Positions 48,701 to 61,900 of a stretch of DNA of 64,000 nucleotides are shown one piece after another. Source of the stretch: Phytoseiulus persimilis. Lineage: Eukaryota; Arthropoda; Arachnida; Mesostigmata; Phytoseiidae. The first letter of the stretch is position 1. Each line of letters starts with the position of its first letter. The notes beneath the pieces are model-generated. The model was not told the DNA's origin, ran no database searches, and was given only the letters and a program-made list of their open reading frames with translations. The DNA lies in assembly GCA_037576195.1 (NCBI GenBank), contig CM075102.1, forward strand, positions 40,234,745-40,298,744, in the 5' to 3' direction. The translations under genes and the position numbers were made by a program.

Positions 48701-51700
48701 CGATATTTATAACATCATATTAGATAATGAGGCATTAATCTGTGAGCGGTTGACACACCCAGAGGCGACATAGGCGGTCCTATCGTCGCTCGCTTCCCAT
48801 CTTGTGATTTTTTTTCTCTTTTCATCATCGTCGTCGTCGTCGTCTTCTGGAGACGACGACGGCGACGATGGTCAAGGTCCCGCGGATCCGGGTTGACTGA
48901 CACGACGGCGTCGGAATCGATGAAGCTTCAATGAGTCTCCCTGGACTGCTGGACGCTGTCTGCTCTTGCCTCTCCCGCCTGATTGACAACGACAGCGACA
49001 ACCGCAAGCGGTGTTTTCAGCTCGAGCTCTCATCGGATGTCCATTGTCAATCTTTATGCTGGATTCATTCGACGTTCATGTCCCGCTCCGATCGGGATTT
49101 CCAGCGCCCGCCAAGTTGCGCGGCCGGTCTGCATTCAGAAACGAGATCGTCTCCGAAGCCCCAATCGCTCATCCGGTGGTTCTGCTGGGGTTTGCTCGGA
49201 CCTCCAGACAGAGTTGTTCAACCGCGACCATTAAAAACCTATCTCGGACCTTTGACCTCGTGGGTGGAATGCGTTCTTTGGGGCTATTTCATGCATATGC
49301 CACTCTCTGAACCCCGGAGCAGACATGGCAACACCTCACTCACTTAGGTTGCTCCCCACCCGCGCGGTCGACATTCCGCCGAGCCCTTCTGTGAGCTTCG
49401 AAGTTAGTATGTAATAGCATCATCATCGTCATCTCTGTCGTCGTCATCGCCACCGCGAGCCGAGACTCCCCCGCAACCACTCCCAGTTTAACCTTAACCT
49501 GCTGCCCCCAGTTGGCCTCCTGCCGAGAGGAGGAACATGTTATGTTATTTGTACCGACATAGTAGGCTCAGGTACCCACTGCGATGATCGCCTTGATTCT
49601 CGGTACCTCCCGGATGTCCGCAGTGCTACAGTCGTGACTGACCAACCAGCCAGCCAGGTAGACTGTTGACTGCTAGAATCTCGGGGCCCATTCGCCTTCG
49701 TTCCATGACGCCCTGGGGACGCTGCTACCAACGTAACCTCAATGAACATGAGCAGCTACTCTTTCTTATGTTTCCCTTTTTCACCACTTCGCCTTTTGTG
49801 GCGGCGTCGCCGCTTTTCGACTGTTGACGTTTTCGAATCGCTCGCTCCATCAATCAATTCGGACTTTAATGGACTTGAACCGAGTGCCCGCCTGAGTGCT
49901 CAGCGACACAGACTGCGATCCATCCAGACTGCATGAATTGTAGTGCGGCCAAATGATGGAGGAGTCCACAGCCTCTGGAACGACTGCGTATGTTTTGCTC
50001 CATTGTTGTGTTTTGCTTCGTTCTTTCTTTTTGCCTATGAATAAATCTCACTGAACACGGCAATTGATACCTCGCGGAGTGGACATACACGACTACGGGC
50101 TCCGTTCATTCTCGGACATAGAAGGTCAATGCCTGACTGTCGATAGTGGTCCAAACCCTCCCGATTTCCTCGGGTTCTGTTTCCGCCGACGTGGGGGTTA
50201 GCGGCACAGAAATGGGCGATCCGAAACGATCCGCCGGAAAAAAAACCTCAAATAACCGGCTCCGGACGTTTTCGGTCCATCTCGAGCAGCGCTACGACCG
50301 TGTCCCTAGTTCAGTTTAATTGTGCTCCTAGATTTGCCGTCGCTGCTAGAGTTGAAGACGACGGCTCGAGTTCGGTGCTTCATTCATGACGGCAAAATGT
50401 CGAAAATTGGTTGACGGAAATTTTGTGAAGCGAAATTACAAATTGAGGACTCGAACGTGATACGTTTAAGAGAGAAAAGTGTGGCTTCAATTTCGGTTCA
50501 TTTTATTTCCTCTCGATCGTGGTAATAGCCGACGATCGGGCACCTGCGTTCGAATTTGTGGCAAGGGCGGATCGATAACGGGAGCCAGCGACTGAATCAG
50601 GGGATGATTTCGGTCAAAAGTGGGGCCATCTCGGGCGGAACACGACGGCGGCAGCCGCGACAGTGGCCATTGAGAATGCTCATTTACCTCGGTTGCTCTT
50701 TCTTCAGAGGCTCAATTTGAAGGGAACAAGTGAGCCCCGGGGTTTTTTACACTTCTCTCCGGAACGATTCGTCCTCCGCCGAGGGACGTCTCCGCTCGGA
50801 CGATCGTCTGGAGTATCAACCGACTCTGGCCTGACTTCGGCAGGAACGAGCTCTGAGCGGACATGTACAGGCTCAAAAAACGGCTCCGCAAGATTCTCCC
50901 ACATGACTCAGATGATTCATCGGGGGGTTGGCTACGAATTTCTTCCCTCAGAACACGGCCATGCTTTTTGCCTCCAAAAGGGGTCGGTCTGTTCGTCTAT
51001 CTCTCGACGAGCCACAATTCGTACTGCTTATCTTTGCGTTTGGTAAACCCTCGTCTCGGTAGGGTATTGTTTCGGCAAGGGGCGGGCGGTTGGCCAACCG
51101 GATGGCTGGTTGGCTGCTTGCTCGGCTGGCTGGCTGGCTCAGTTGGATCTTGATGGCCCGATCCCCTCGGACAATGGCCCTTTCAAAATTAACAACAAAA
51201 AACTTATGCGACCAGTTCTTCCGACCCGAACGGTCGGCATTTAACGCAGAGCCTTCGGAGCGAGATGTTATCATCAATTTTAGATCCATTCTCCGCAGAG
51301 CCCATTTCAGCGGGTGCGCGCGATGCACCAGTATGCAACGACCGAAGTCCAGCCCTCGGGACAGAGCTCTTTCGGTAATGGCCCTTTCGGCGGCATGGGC
51401 TGCTGTTCCAGAGATCGAGACCAGTTTGATGACCAGAAATACTTCGACGGAAACCTCGGCGGACTGAAGCGATGATTTGCTTTTCTCGAATCAGTTCTTT
51501 CCATCCAAGGAGGAGGCAGTGGCCCACTCATCAATCAATCCGCTTGCTTTCCGTCTCCCCGGTTCCAGCTACTGTGACCACGATTCCCAGATCGCTTTCT
51601 GTTGCATTTCAACTTCTAAAACCAATTCACGGCTCGTCCGCCCGGTCGCTCGGCCGGGTCGAAGGTTCACGCTGTCAGCCAGGGAGCTGCATTCTGTTGT

Positions 51701-52051
51701 CGTGACTGGCCCAGACATTGTACTACATTTGCCAGTATGATGAGTGGAATCAATTGTTGCCGTGGCTGCTGCCGTTCGAGTGATGAATCTACATCGATCT
51801 CAATAATTTCACTCAATCCCTCGGTTTGAGCGAGCCGGACTCCGCACGAATAAGAATACGCATGGGAAAACTAGTCATAGTGGTTTCAGGAACGAATGCC
51901 CGAACGAACGCGGCCAGCCTGTCCATCGTAGAGAGGGTATCATTACAAAGTTGAGAGTGACCGTACGTATCCCCGTGCCCCGTCCCGCATCGTCGTGGCT
52001 ATCCATCTAACCTCGGGAGCGGGGGCTGTTTCATCCTCGCCGGCCTCCCAG
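42734..52051. other. Gene-poor region with trinucleotide and tetranucleotide tracts
   Basis: I see no supported gene. Simple repeats include CAA/CAC triplets (44858-44884), GTC triplets (48823-48846), ATC/GTC triplets near 49420-49455 and GGCT repeats (51102-51140). Two coding-like frames in different phases lie at 42806-42985 (MSDSTNGSDVEIGSK...) and about 42934-43196 (AKELVSILGEALEMFLPS...), joinable only by an implausibly short intron. An AATAAA at 45508-45513 has no convincing gene before it. Confidence 0.35.
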
Positions 52052-52224
52052 CAAGCTGAGTGCGCCCTCAGCAGGAATTTATCGTCGGGGCGTTCGGCTC
52101 GGAAGGAAGTTTTGGCTCTGAGCCAAGTGAGTAGCGGCAGCGAAGGGTCCCGAGAGCGGAGCGTCGACAGTCTGCGCAAGAACTCGGGAGACTCGTACAC
52201 ACTGTCGGCCACCGTGATGAAACT
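52052..52224 (+). CDS. Possible Ser-rich exon upstream of the membrane-protein gene
   Basis: A pyrimidine-rich acceptor (GCCGGCCTCCCAG) precedes an open frame rich in Ser, Arg and Gly (RNLSSGRSARKEV ... KNSGDSYTLSATVMKL) that ends exactly at a strong CT|GTAAGT donor. Its leftover phase (two bases) does not fit the exon at 52837, so an intermediate exon would be needed. It could be a cytoplasmic N-terminus of that gene or a separate transcript. Confidence 0.3.
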
Positions 52225-52836
52225 GTAAGTTCTTTCCCTAATATTTGCGACGAGGCCGGTCCCGTGAATAAGTTTCTCCCAATGTCGGTGTCAGTTCTTC
52301 GACTGTTCCATCATAGGATGAGATGGCGCGTTTGGAAATTCGTTCCTGGGCGAGCCTAGCCTGGGCTTGTCGAATTCGCTGTCACCAAGCTGTTCCTCCT
52401 TGAATATTGGCAAGGAGCGTTCAACTCCCCACTGACAGCCACTCTAGTATTGAATTTTTCTCTGCGTTATTCCCTCGAAATCGTTTCGAGAGCGACTGGG
52501 CTCAGGCTCCATATCCTCGAGAGCCTGGCGATGGAGTATAGCTGCTTGCCGTGCACGCAAGGTCGCTCTTTTGTGTCTCCATTCGTGTGTCAAGAAGATT
52601 TGGAAGCATGCCTTCTGAAACTTGGCTGCAATGACACAGCCTTGCAGAGTCATCGCAAATGGATTTAATTACGCCAACTACATTGCAGAGTGGAGAATCC
52701 TTATTTCTTCTTCGACACAGAAGCAGACGATAAGCAGAAAATACTCCAGATAGAAGGTTCGTTGTCAAACGATGCTGAATAACGCGCGACCGAGGAGTCG
52801 GAGAGTGGTAAACTAATAGCGTGGAATTCCTTACAG

Positions 52837-53719
52837 AGTATGAACATCCAGAATCGACACTGAATTTCATGCGGGTTTTCGTCCTGCGGACCCTCTTCTA
52901 CATTCTGTGGCTTCATCTGGTTGTGTTGACCTCGATTGTTGGTGCTGTCCTCTTCATTGAAGTCCTCCGAGAATTCGTGGTTGCTCATCGTGAGCTCGCT
53001 TACATCGCCTTGTGAGATCTCGCTTGTCAAAACTTCCGCTGATTCAAACGGGAGAAATATATTATATTATCGGATTACACCCATTTACTCACAAGCATCT
53101 TCGATGATGTTATTGATAACGTTTCAGCGTGGTCTTGCCAAGCGTACACTGTTTGCTGATCTGTTATCCTCCGGTCAGATCATGCTGGTTGCTTTTCGCA
53201 TTCGTAACGATTTTCGGTTACGTCGAAGCTGCTGTTTCATCCATCTTCAGCACATACTGCATATTCATGACGAATTGTACGTAGCCCACCCTACAGTTCG
53301 GTTACCACGCGGAGTTTTGTCGAGTTCGATGACGAATTCCGATTCTTTCTCGGAGACAACGCACCTTGACTCTCGAAGACTTTAAGATGCTCTCGGGGTT
53401 AATCGGTTCGTCCGTCGCTTCCGGTGGTTCCCTGAACTAAACGTACGTCTTCACACCGATTGCAGTTATTTGCCTGCTAACCTGCAGCGAAGTCATAGTC
53501 ATGACGTTCACACCGCTTGAGATCACCTCGAACTGTGGATTCCTGCTCGTTCTCATTCTTCATTTCATCAACTTCGGCACCACTGTTGTTCTGATGACGA
53601 CGAAAGCTTCGTCGGTCGACGTCTTCGTCACCTCGATCGCGACTTGGTTCGGCGCCGGAGTCATGTCCCTTAAAGTTCACTCTGTCGTTGCACACTTCGA
53701 GCCGCGCAATTTTGTTTGA
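52837..53719 (+). CDS. Multi-pass membrane protein, last three exons
   Basis: Exons 52837-53011, 53128-53276 and 53466-53719 join through GT-AG introns of 116 and 189 bp with matching phases, ending in a TGA. The roughly 190-residue product is strongly hydrophobic. Segments include FYILWLHLVVLTSIVGAVLF, a short span around LPSVHCLLIC, WLLFAFVTIFGYVEAA with FSTYCIF, FLLVLILHFINFGTTVVL, and a last span near SIATWFGAGVMSLKVHSVV. That suggests four or five membrane spans with a short hydrophilic end. The size and arrangement recall small four-span arthropod membrane proteins such as the DUF4728/pasiflora type, but I cannot confirm this. Upstream exons are probable; an internal ATG at 52869 could also start it. 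An AATAAA 60 bp after the stop supports a real gene end. Confidence 0.6.
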
Positions 53720-53779
53720 ACGCGAGGCGGGGAAATTATTGTTGGCATGTTCACAAAGGATCCAAAATGAGCGAAGTGC

Positions 53780-53785
53780 AATAAA
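53780..53785 (+). promoter_or_regulatory. Polyadenylation signal of the membrane-protein gene
   Basis: An AATAAA lies about 60 bases after the TGA at 53717-53719. Confidence 0.65.
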
Positions 53786-56700
53786 GCTGTGATTGCTGGT
53801 ATAATCGTTCACGGTGTTTGTTTTCCCGGATTTGTCCTTGTCGAAACTTCTGATTCCCACCCCGTGTTGTATTGTTCCGATAGTTAAACGCTAGCGATTT
53901 AATCGTGGCATGATATATATCGGTGTCTTTGTCGAGCATTCAGTGTGAGCATCATGGCATTTGGGCTCTCTCATCGATACTTATAGGCGGAATCCACCGT
54001 TGGAGACGAGAGAGCAGACTGTTCTCTGCGAGCGGGGCGACGAGCGTGACCGAGAGATGCCGAGTCCACCAACGCTATTCGGCGTTGGTACTTCTGTTCC
54101 AGCGATTGTTGTGATTACAATTAAGATTCGACTCGCATTTGGAATCGTGATCTACGACAGGTGGTACTGGTCACAGACAGGGAGCCAAGTTCGGACAAGA
54201 GACGCTGAGACAGGTGCTGCGCTACGCCCACGGGAAAATAGACGGAATTTAGGAAGACTGGATGGATGTTGCGATGATGAAGCACTGGCGGTAAAAGAAA
54301 GAAAAATACGTATAACGTGGACGCACAGACGATCATCCAATAGGTTGGAGCAGGCGACGCGTCGCTCCTACTGAGACTAATGAGCGTGCAACAAATTCGA
54401 TGTTCAGCTGGCGCTTTCGCGGCCGCCGCTGTCTCGAGGAAGTAACGAAAGGCCTTACATCGGCCGCAGATGTCGTTGGCAAACCTTCAATTCTGGAAAT
54501 GGTGCTCACGTTTCTTTTCGGTCGGTTTCACGAGACTCGATCATCCTGAAAACTCTCGGACGGGTTTGCAAGGCACTGAGATGATACTATGTAATTTTTC
54601 GGTGAACCTTCTTCCTTCTCTGCCGCAGACCGGGAGAGAACCGGCCGTGCCCCGCAGAGGCCGTTCTCTCGGAGTGTCGAGTTTGTTGAAGAGTATGTCT
54701 CCTCTGAAGTGACGATGGAAAGAGCTTGATAAGGAACTGTAGCTGGAGAGGGCTTTCAATTATAGGGTTGATGAGTGCCTTCATTTTTCACCGAGCGGTT
54801 CCAACGTCTCCTTCGAGTTCATTCGAGGAATATCCTTTTGGATTCTATGCTGTTCTTGTTCTGAGCGGAGTGAGCACATCCTTGGTTCCGTCGACGCGTA
54901 AGCAACGTTCCCCTCATGCCAGATACGGATTACGCTTTCGTTCCGTGTGATTCTCGCGTTTGGGCAAGCCGCGCGGCCTTCGATTGCACTGCGCCCGGCA
55001 GGGTCGCACGCGTTCCTCAATCGAGCTCCGCGAATTCGCCATCTTCCAGAGTTCCCTCAGAGGAAATCTTCTGACACCCTCTAAAAAGCACTTCATGTCC
55101 CTGCTTCCATCCTCAAACGTTGAACAGAGGCGATCAGAGACGAACAGATACGCAAAAGCTCCGATCCGAGACGAGCGGGCGCATGAACGAGGAGTGCGAA
55201 TCCAGCAGCGGCAGCTGTAGTACTACCGACACGGCTGCTGCTGCCGCTGCCACCACCTCGAACAGCCGAAATGAGCAAGAGCGCAGCGAAGATTATCTTC
55301 AAGAGCGACGGCGCCTCGTGACCCGACTCGTCCGCGTCGACTGTCCGACCCGGATGCGTTCCCGAACGCAAACGAAATAAAGAAGAACACTGCTCCGCCA
55401 AGCGAGCGAGGCAAGCAAGCAAGTCAACCCACTAGAAGCCGCCAGCGTAAGGTTTAATTAAATTCAACAGCGAAAAATGGGCGGAGGTCGTCCGCTTCTG
55501 TCCGCATAGACGAACGGCAGAGCGAACGAAACAACGAGAGGGAAATAACGGATCAGAGCAATCGGCAGCTTTGTATTCAGCCGCCGCCGTTGATCTCATT
55601 GTGGGTATGACATTCGGCTGGAGCGATTGATTGACTGACTGATTCAGGTCTGGAAGCCGACGAGGAAGGCTGCTGACTTTCTGCAAACTTCGAACTGTAT
55701 TTCAAGGAGCAGCCTTCTGAGCCGCGTGAGCTGCGGCCATCGGAGGCGTTGTGCGAAAACCTCGATTCTCCACAGCTACAGTGTCGATGTGTTTGTCCAT
55801 CCGTGTATCTATCTGCTCATTGGCGTGCTGTCTGCACACTTCGTTTCCGCAGCAACAAATTGAGCTGTCAGACAGCTGCTGGTGTTGTTTAAACTTGGAC
55901 GGCGCGTGGTTCCTCTACACTTCATCTTCGCGTTGTCTAGGCTTTGGTCGTTCCGAACGAGCCCCTTCAGAGCGACGAACGGGTCTTGATCCCCACGTCC
56001 GAATGTCTGTGTGTATTCTGTCGAGTGCAGAACCAAGAGTGACCCGATGGAACATCCCCGCGAATCTCACCGACTGCAGTCTTTCAGATTGCTGGAGACC
56101 TCGGGATCCGCTTCCACCTCGGGAACTTCGCACATGACACGAGAAGTTGGGATGCGAGACAACTCGGTGGCAATACCGGGGCTCAAGGTCTGGGATTCGC
56201 TCGTTCTGAAGCCAAGCTCGCCACGACAGGAAACCTCCGATGCCGACGAGTGTCGCTAGGCCTGTGATCTGATGGAGCTCCCGAACTCGCAGAATGATGT
56301 GCGAACTAGATCCGCGACGCTGGTCCTGCCGAACACATGCGTCCATTGATTGGCCGTCATGAGTTTTTGCACTGTGGGACGATGATCATGTTGTTCGTCA
56401 TCGGCGAACTAACAACACAAGCCGCTTCAGTTGGGATGAGAATCATCGATTGGTCTCGATCGTTTATCTTCCAATCGAATCAGAACTTCTTGCTCGTTCA
56501 TCTGCCTCCGTCCGTCCCCGGTTGCACCGTCGTCGTCGTCAATGGCCTCCCATAGTTTCTCTCTTCGTTCCTTTTTCCTCCATAATGACTCTTATTATAG
56601 AACGATGTATCTGTGAATTAACGACATATGACGACGAAGACGTCGATGAGGACGACGCAACGGCGGCAAAAAACGGCAATGCCGATAATTACACCTTACG

Positions 56701-57922
56701 TCCGATGAACTCCTCCAGCGAGCGGGCCCTGCTTATGCTCGTTCTGCTTTCTTCATCGGTTTATTCCTCCTATTTTCCGAAACAGCCTTCTATAGTATGG
56801 AAGAACGCTTCGAGGTAAATACGCCGACGAGCCGGCCAAGTGGTTAGCGCGGTCTTGCGCCGCGGCCGAGGGGCGCGACCCTCTTCTTCAGCATGAGTCG
56901 AGCGCGCGGTCATTCAGCTCGAAATCTCGAGATTTTCGGCTCCGTCGCGCTGAGATCCGAAGTTGCAGTTCCGCGTAACATAGTTTCCTTTCCGGCATTC
57001 TGTCAGCAAGATCTCAAGCACCCAACGAACTGACGGTCGACCGACCATCCGTCAGCCGAACGAAGCCGCACGCTTTGAGAAATGGTGGCTCGAGCACTGC
57101 ATACTGATAATGGCTGCCGGATGATGGAGCAAGACCCCCTCCAGGTGACGACGGTAGCCGCCTCGACGATCTTCGTCTCCACCGCGGCGGGAGCAAGTTC
57201 GTCAACGTGGAAGAACAAAAACGGCAACACCACCGCAGCCGAGTTCGGCTGGGGAGGCGACAGCAACGACGAGGCAACGATACCAGCAACAACGCGGGAG
57301 CAACGAAAACAACGACACTACCATTGAGTTTAGTCGCCTCCCTCCTTCTTTCACTCACAATCATTCACTAATTGGTCGCCAGACACCAGACATCTACCAA
57401 TGGAGCGGCAACTTCAGTTACAGAGCCCGCCCCGCGACCCGCCTACCATGCGGCGGCACCGTCCAGACCTCACCGGCGGATCCGTCTGGTGAAGCGAACA
57501 GAACGTCGCCAACCGCCGCGAAGCGAACGACCGACCGACCGATCGACGACGACCAGCAGCGATCGCCGCGACGCGACGTGAGCCTGCTCGACAGAATCCT
57601 TCTGGCTAGCCGAGCAACGATGTGCGCGCTTTTAGTTCCACCGATGACAGTTCGTAAGGACTCCCAGTAGCCGTGCTCTCCTCAGTGCCGTAAACTCCGG
57701 ACGAACTAACCGATCTCGGACTACTCAGGATACGTGACCCCATAAAGTGCGCAACCAGAGGAAGCAGTTCAGCGCCGGCTGAGATCCGCTATCAAAGTGT
57801 CTGAACTCGATCAATTATCTGATCGCTCCTCACTGTGGAAATCATCGTGAAAATCCATCCGGGACAATAGTGAAAACGAACCGGATCAATCGTATGTGCA
57901 GAACTGACCGGCATCCGGCAGA
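53786..57922. other. Gene-poor region
   Basis: I see no firm gene. A plus-strand frame with ATG at 55180 (MNEECESSSGSCSTTDTAAAA...) reads an Ala/Ser-rich stretch and stops inside an AATAAA at 55374-55379, which is exon-like but isolated. A string at about 56826-56890 resembles a tRNA D-arm. The segment from about 57370 to 57922 is GC-rich and could be the 5' UTR of the next candidate. Confidence 0.35.
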
Positions 57923-58964
57923 ATGATGTCACAGATGCTGGCCGCGGCCTCGCCACCAGGCGGGTCGAACCAGAACATCATTCAGATGTGCAAGTAAGTC
58001 TCGTAGCTGGTCAGGAGTTCTCGAAAGAGTAGTGGCCTCCCACGTGTCCCCGAGTTTCGTTGAGCTGATGCAAGACCCTCGGCGGGGACCTGAGATGGAG
58101 GTTGGGGCCCACTGCAGGATATTGAACTCAGTCCGTGCAGTCGCGCGTGCAAATCCACATCTCTCCTGGTATCGCGCAGCAATGAACTCCACCGATCCTG
58201 GACTCTTTTCGGGGAGCTCCTCGGCCGGTCGCCTGTTGGATGAGTTTTCGGGAACCGGCGGATCGGCCCTCGCTGAGGAACAGCAGCAGTTCAGAGCACC
58301 GATGATCAAGTGGCCATGGCGGGAGTGCTTGAGACGAACGAGACGGAATGTCGCCTCAGAATGGGTGCGTCGCTGAGGTGTGGGAGTCGGGACTTTCGAA
58401 TTCCGCCAAACTGTCATAGTCGAGCGGACACCCTCGGCTCAGCTACCTCTACTTCTATTGTAGCCGAGTCAATACCATTCCTGGTGACGCCCGCGGTCTT
58501 CCCCCGTGTCTTATCATTGAGGCGTCGGGACGCAGGCGGGCGAGCCGGTGTTTGTTTTTCGCATACCTTCGGTGTTCCATGAGCGTTCCCGAGACTGAGC
58601 CAGCGGGAACAAGAGGTCAGTCAGAAGAGGATGCGAGCTCCCTCCAGCAAGCCGCTTGCTCTCTAAGAAGTGGGACCACAACGGGCCTAGAACTTCGCGA
58701 GCGCAGCCCCTTGAGGAGCGTTGTCAATCGCTCGATGTCTCGGTGAATGTAACCTGTGATGGGTCGTCGTCTCATCTTGATTTCTTCATCGGCGGCGATG
58801 CATTTTTTGTGTGAAACTTTTTCCCACGTTGTCTGAGGTCCGGGAGAACCGTCTCTTCTGCTGCCACTGCTGTTGTTCTTGTTAGAGCAATGCTGCTTCC
58901 CCTCCTTCTTGCTTAGGGATTCGGTCCATTTCGCTTAAGAATCACCGAAGTGGAACCGTGTTGA
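57923..58964 (+). CDS. Candidate three-exon gene, unrecognised
   Basis: A double ATG at 57923 opens MMSQMLAAASPPGGSNQNII and meets a strong AA|GTAAGT donor at 57993. An acceptor at 58117 (GGCCCACTGCAG) resumes in phase with 82 codons (ILNSVRAVARANPHLSWY ... FSGSSSAGRLLDEFSGTG ... KWPWRECLRRTRRNV) to a GG|GTGCGT donor at 58364. A very pyrimidine-rich acceptor at 58916 resumes in phase for 15 codons to TGA at 58962-58964. AATAAA lies at 58994. All phases match, giving 121 residues, but no family is known. Other acceptors, or a gene continuing beyond the window from the first exon, are possible. Confidence 0.35.
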
Positions 58965-58993
58965 CACTGCGCGCCTTTCTTCCTCCGCTGAAG

Positions 58994-58999
58994 AATAAA
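58994..58999 (+). promoter_or_regulatory. Possible polyadenylation signal
   Basis: AATAAA lies 30 bases after the stop of the candidate three-exon gene. The assignment depends on that model. Confidence 0.3.
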
Positions 59000-61900
59000 C
59001 GAAATCTTGTTCGGATACCCAAGTGTCAGAAAGTGGAGGTTCTTGCCGACTCGGTGATCGTATCCGAATTTCCGAAGCCATCAGAGCGCGGCTCCCGTTC
59101 TCGGCCTGCGTGGCCGTGTGCTACGCGGCCTCGAGCGCACGGGCTCTGGAACTTCGGGCAGCGTTTCAGCTCTCGTCGTGCCCATCTGTCTCCTGGATCG
59201 AGGAGCTGAGTTCTTCTGTGACGCTGGCGTAGATCACTAGAACGATCGACGTTGATTATGAGCGCAGAATGGAAGAGGGGCTGATTGTTGTCGAGCTCTC
59301 AATCGATTCCAGGCCTCTTCTTCACGACGTGGCGCCGACGTACGACAATTGAAGATTAGCATCGATTGCTCTCATCTCAGGTAGCTTGTCGCATACGAAA
59401 ACCACCCCAGGCGAGATTTCGGGGAGGGTTTCGGTTGTTGTACCTTGATCATCTTATCTGCGGATGAAGCGGAAAGAAGATGAAGCGACTCACACGACCA
59501 AACCAGGCGTCAGACTCAACAGGGCTCAACGGAGCATTGAGTCGTTTCTGCTGATGGCGAGCAGACTGCGCCGAGTTATCCGGTGACACTGTATTCACGT
59601 CGCTGGCAACTCCCATGTGATTTTATTGAGGAAAGCGATTCGCGTAAGGACGGAAATGCCGTTCCATGGAATTCGCGGTCAACTTGTAACGAGCGGTTTT
59701 CAATAGCAACGACCTCGCTCTCGAACGAAAGTCGGGTTGTTAACCAAAATACAGCGTGATTCGTATGCGTCAAGATCCTCTCGAATTTCCGCAAATTACA
59801 TCGTGTTCCGGTCGCACCTCGCGCACTGATGAACTTCCTCCGACCACCATTGTAGCGAGCGCTTTATCAATGGGGTTCGACCACAAATGGAAGCTGGGTA
59901 ATTGCATCGAAGGGTCATTGCGTTTAGGCTTGCTGTCGTTCGACGCTCGTTCGTTCGGACTGTGTGGTGTCTTGGCCAGATCTTGGGTATTGTGTTGGTG
60001 TCGGATGAAGCGACTCGACTGCCCAGCCGCCGCCCGCCCGCCCGACCGACCGACTGGCCGGTTATTACTTTAGTGTCAACCGCCAGAGGAAGGAGGGACA
60101 CTCCTCCGCCATTTTCTGCATCTTCTGTATCATCTTCTCGGCTCAACTTCTTACTTCGAAGAGCATCAGTTGGGAGTCTTCGCGGCGCCTCTATCGGGGG
60201 CGGATGGACAGCGCGCATCTCACATCAAAGTCTTGACCTGACTGATATCCATTCCGACTCACTGAAATTTCTCTCAGTCTTTCTCTCGGGGTCTTGGTCA
60301 ATCAGCGAGCATCCGTCGAGTTATTCGCCCGACACCTTGAGGGGCTCTTCGGCTCCGAACGTCCCGAGAGAGGCGGCTGGAAATCGTTAGTGAGGTGGCT
60401 GCGCGCATCCGGAGGACTGAGCTTCCAAGGCGGAATTTCGATCGCAACATTCGTTCAGAAAAGATGCACTGCAACACATGCGACGTTGGTGATGCGGGAC
60501 GCCCTCATGGCCTTAGTCAGTGGCGGGAGCAATGGTCAGGCAGATGTCCTTGACTTTGCTATGGTTTTGGAGAGTCGAGCGCGTTTTCGAACTTGGAATC
60601 CCGCTCGATCCGACTGCATCTTCTTGTCTCCGAGAGCCAATCCAAGTGGGCCCGATGAGCATCGAGATAATATCGAAAACCGGTGGAGCTTGTTCGGTGC
60701 GTTGCTCGCTGTCTATCTCGTCGAGGATTAGAGCAATTATTACGAAATGGCGGAGCAACATTGTGTGATTTACTGTCAATCGATTTGAAAGCTGCTTTCT
60801 TCTGTTTCGGCGGAGCGAACTCGAACCGTCGTTTACGGAGGGATATGGAAAGCAGACCGAATGATTACGGTGGCAATCCTCACAGCTGGAGCAGAAGGAT
60901 TCGGAGTCCATTTGATTTACACGTTTGCATCTCGTGCTCACGTCGTCTGCCCGACCACGATCGGAATATCCATTGAAACAACGACAACAACATCCGAAAG
61001 AACTGAAACCGTCCGAGTATTCGATAGCAATGCCGGCGATCGAGTCTTGCGCCTGCATCTTAGAATCCCAATCCCATTTGTGGTGGTTTCTTTCGCGATA
61101 TTCTGAAGTTTTAGCTCGGAAACGTCTTTGAGTGGCTGTCGGAAACAGATCATCTCAGTCCTCGCGTATACGATGAAAACTTCGAAGATTTCCACTTCAT
61201 TCTCACGTGGGAGTGAAGCGCAGTTCCCGCTCGGGTCGTCTGGAATGGAGCCGGAACGTTCTGCTGAAGACTCGTATCCCTTTCAAAAACCTTATCCACT
61301 GAGAAACTGAAAAAAAAGTTTGTTATGAACATTTAGGACACAAGTTTTCCTCTCATTTCGCCGCCAGTATTCCGGTGTTGAACCGCATTCGGGACTCTGT
61401 CGCAAACACCAAAGCGTTGCTCACGAAGTCGTGATGTTTTGCCGAAGAGTGCAAGAGCACCCTCAGCCAGTGCACTCGACTCCCACACCGTTGTGTGGCG
61501 CGTTTAGTTTTTCCAGCATCATCGGCCATGGTAGTTGTCGTCGGTATCGTTCGAGCATGGCGTGTTTCCACTAGAAAGAAAACACATCAACAAAATATCG
61601 CAGTGACAGCTCAAATGAATTTCCTCCCGCTCCGCGGATGCTGCCGTCGGGTGAAAACCTCAGAAAAGTTTTCGGGTATAGAACTGTTTCACAAACAGAT
61701 GGATTCTGGGTCGGAATCACCTTCCAGAATGCCGGGGACGCACCGTGAGCGTTTCGAATCATCAACTGGATTCGTGTATCGCGAGACTTCTCGTGGTTAA
61801 AGTATGGGTTTACTGCCGATGAAAACGCGGTCCTCCGGTCCACCATACCGGTCGACCGCAGCACCGGCGAGCAAGTAACAGTTAACGCGGCTGCTCGCTC

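Noticed and set aside
56826..56900. tRNA-like string (GGCCAAGTGGTTAGCGCGG)
   Set aside because: It resembles a Ser/Leu tRNA D-arm, but the D-stem does not pair properly and no proper T-arm GGTTCGANNCC follows; at most a weak SINE relic.
60513..61058. 181-codon minus-strand ORF with several Cys
   Set aside because: Cys spacing fits no zinc-finger pattern; no ATG-based start and no splice context.
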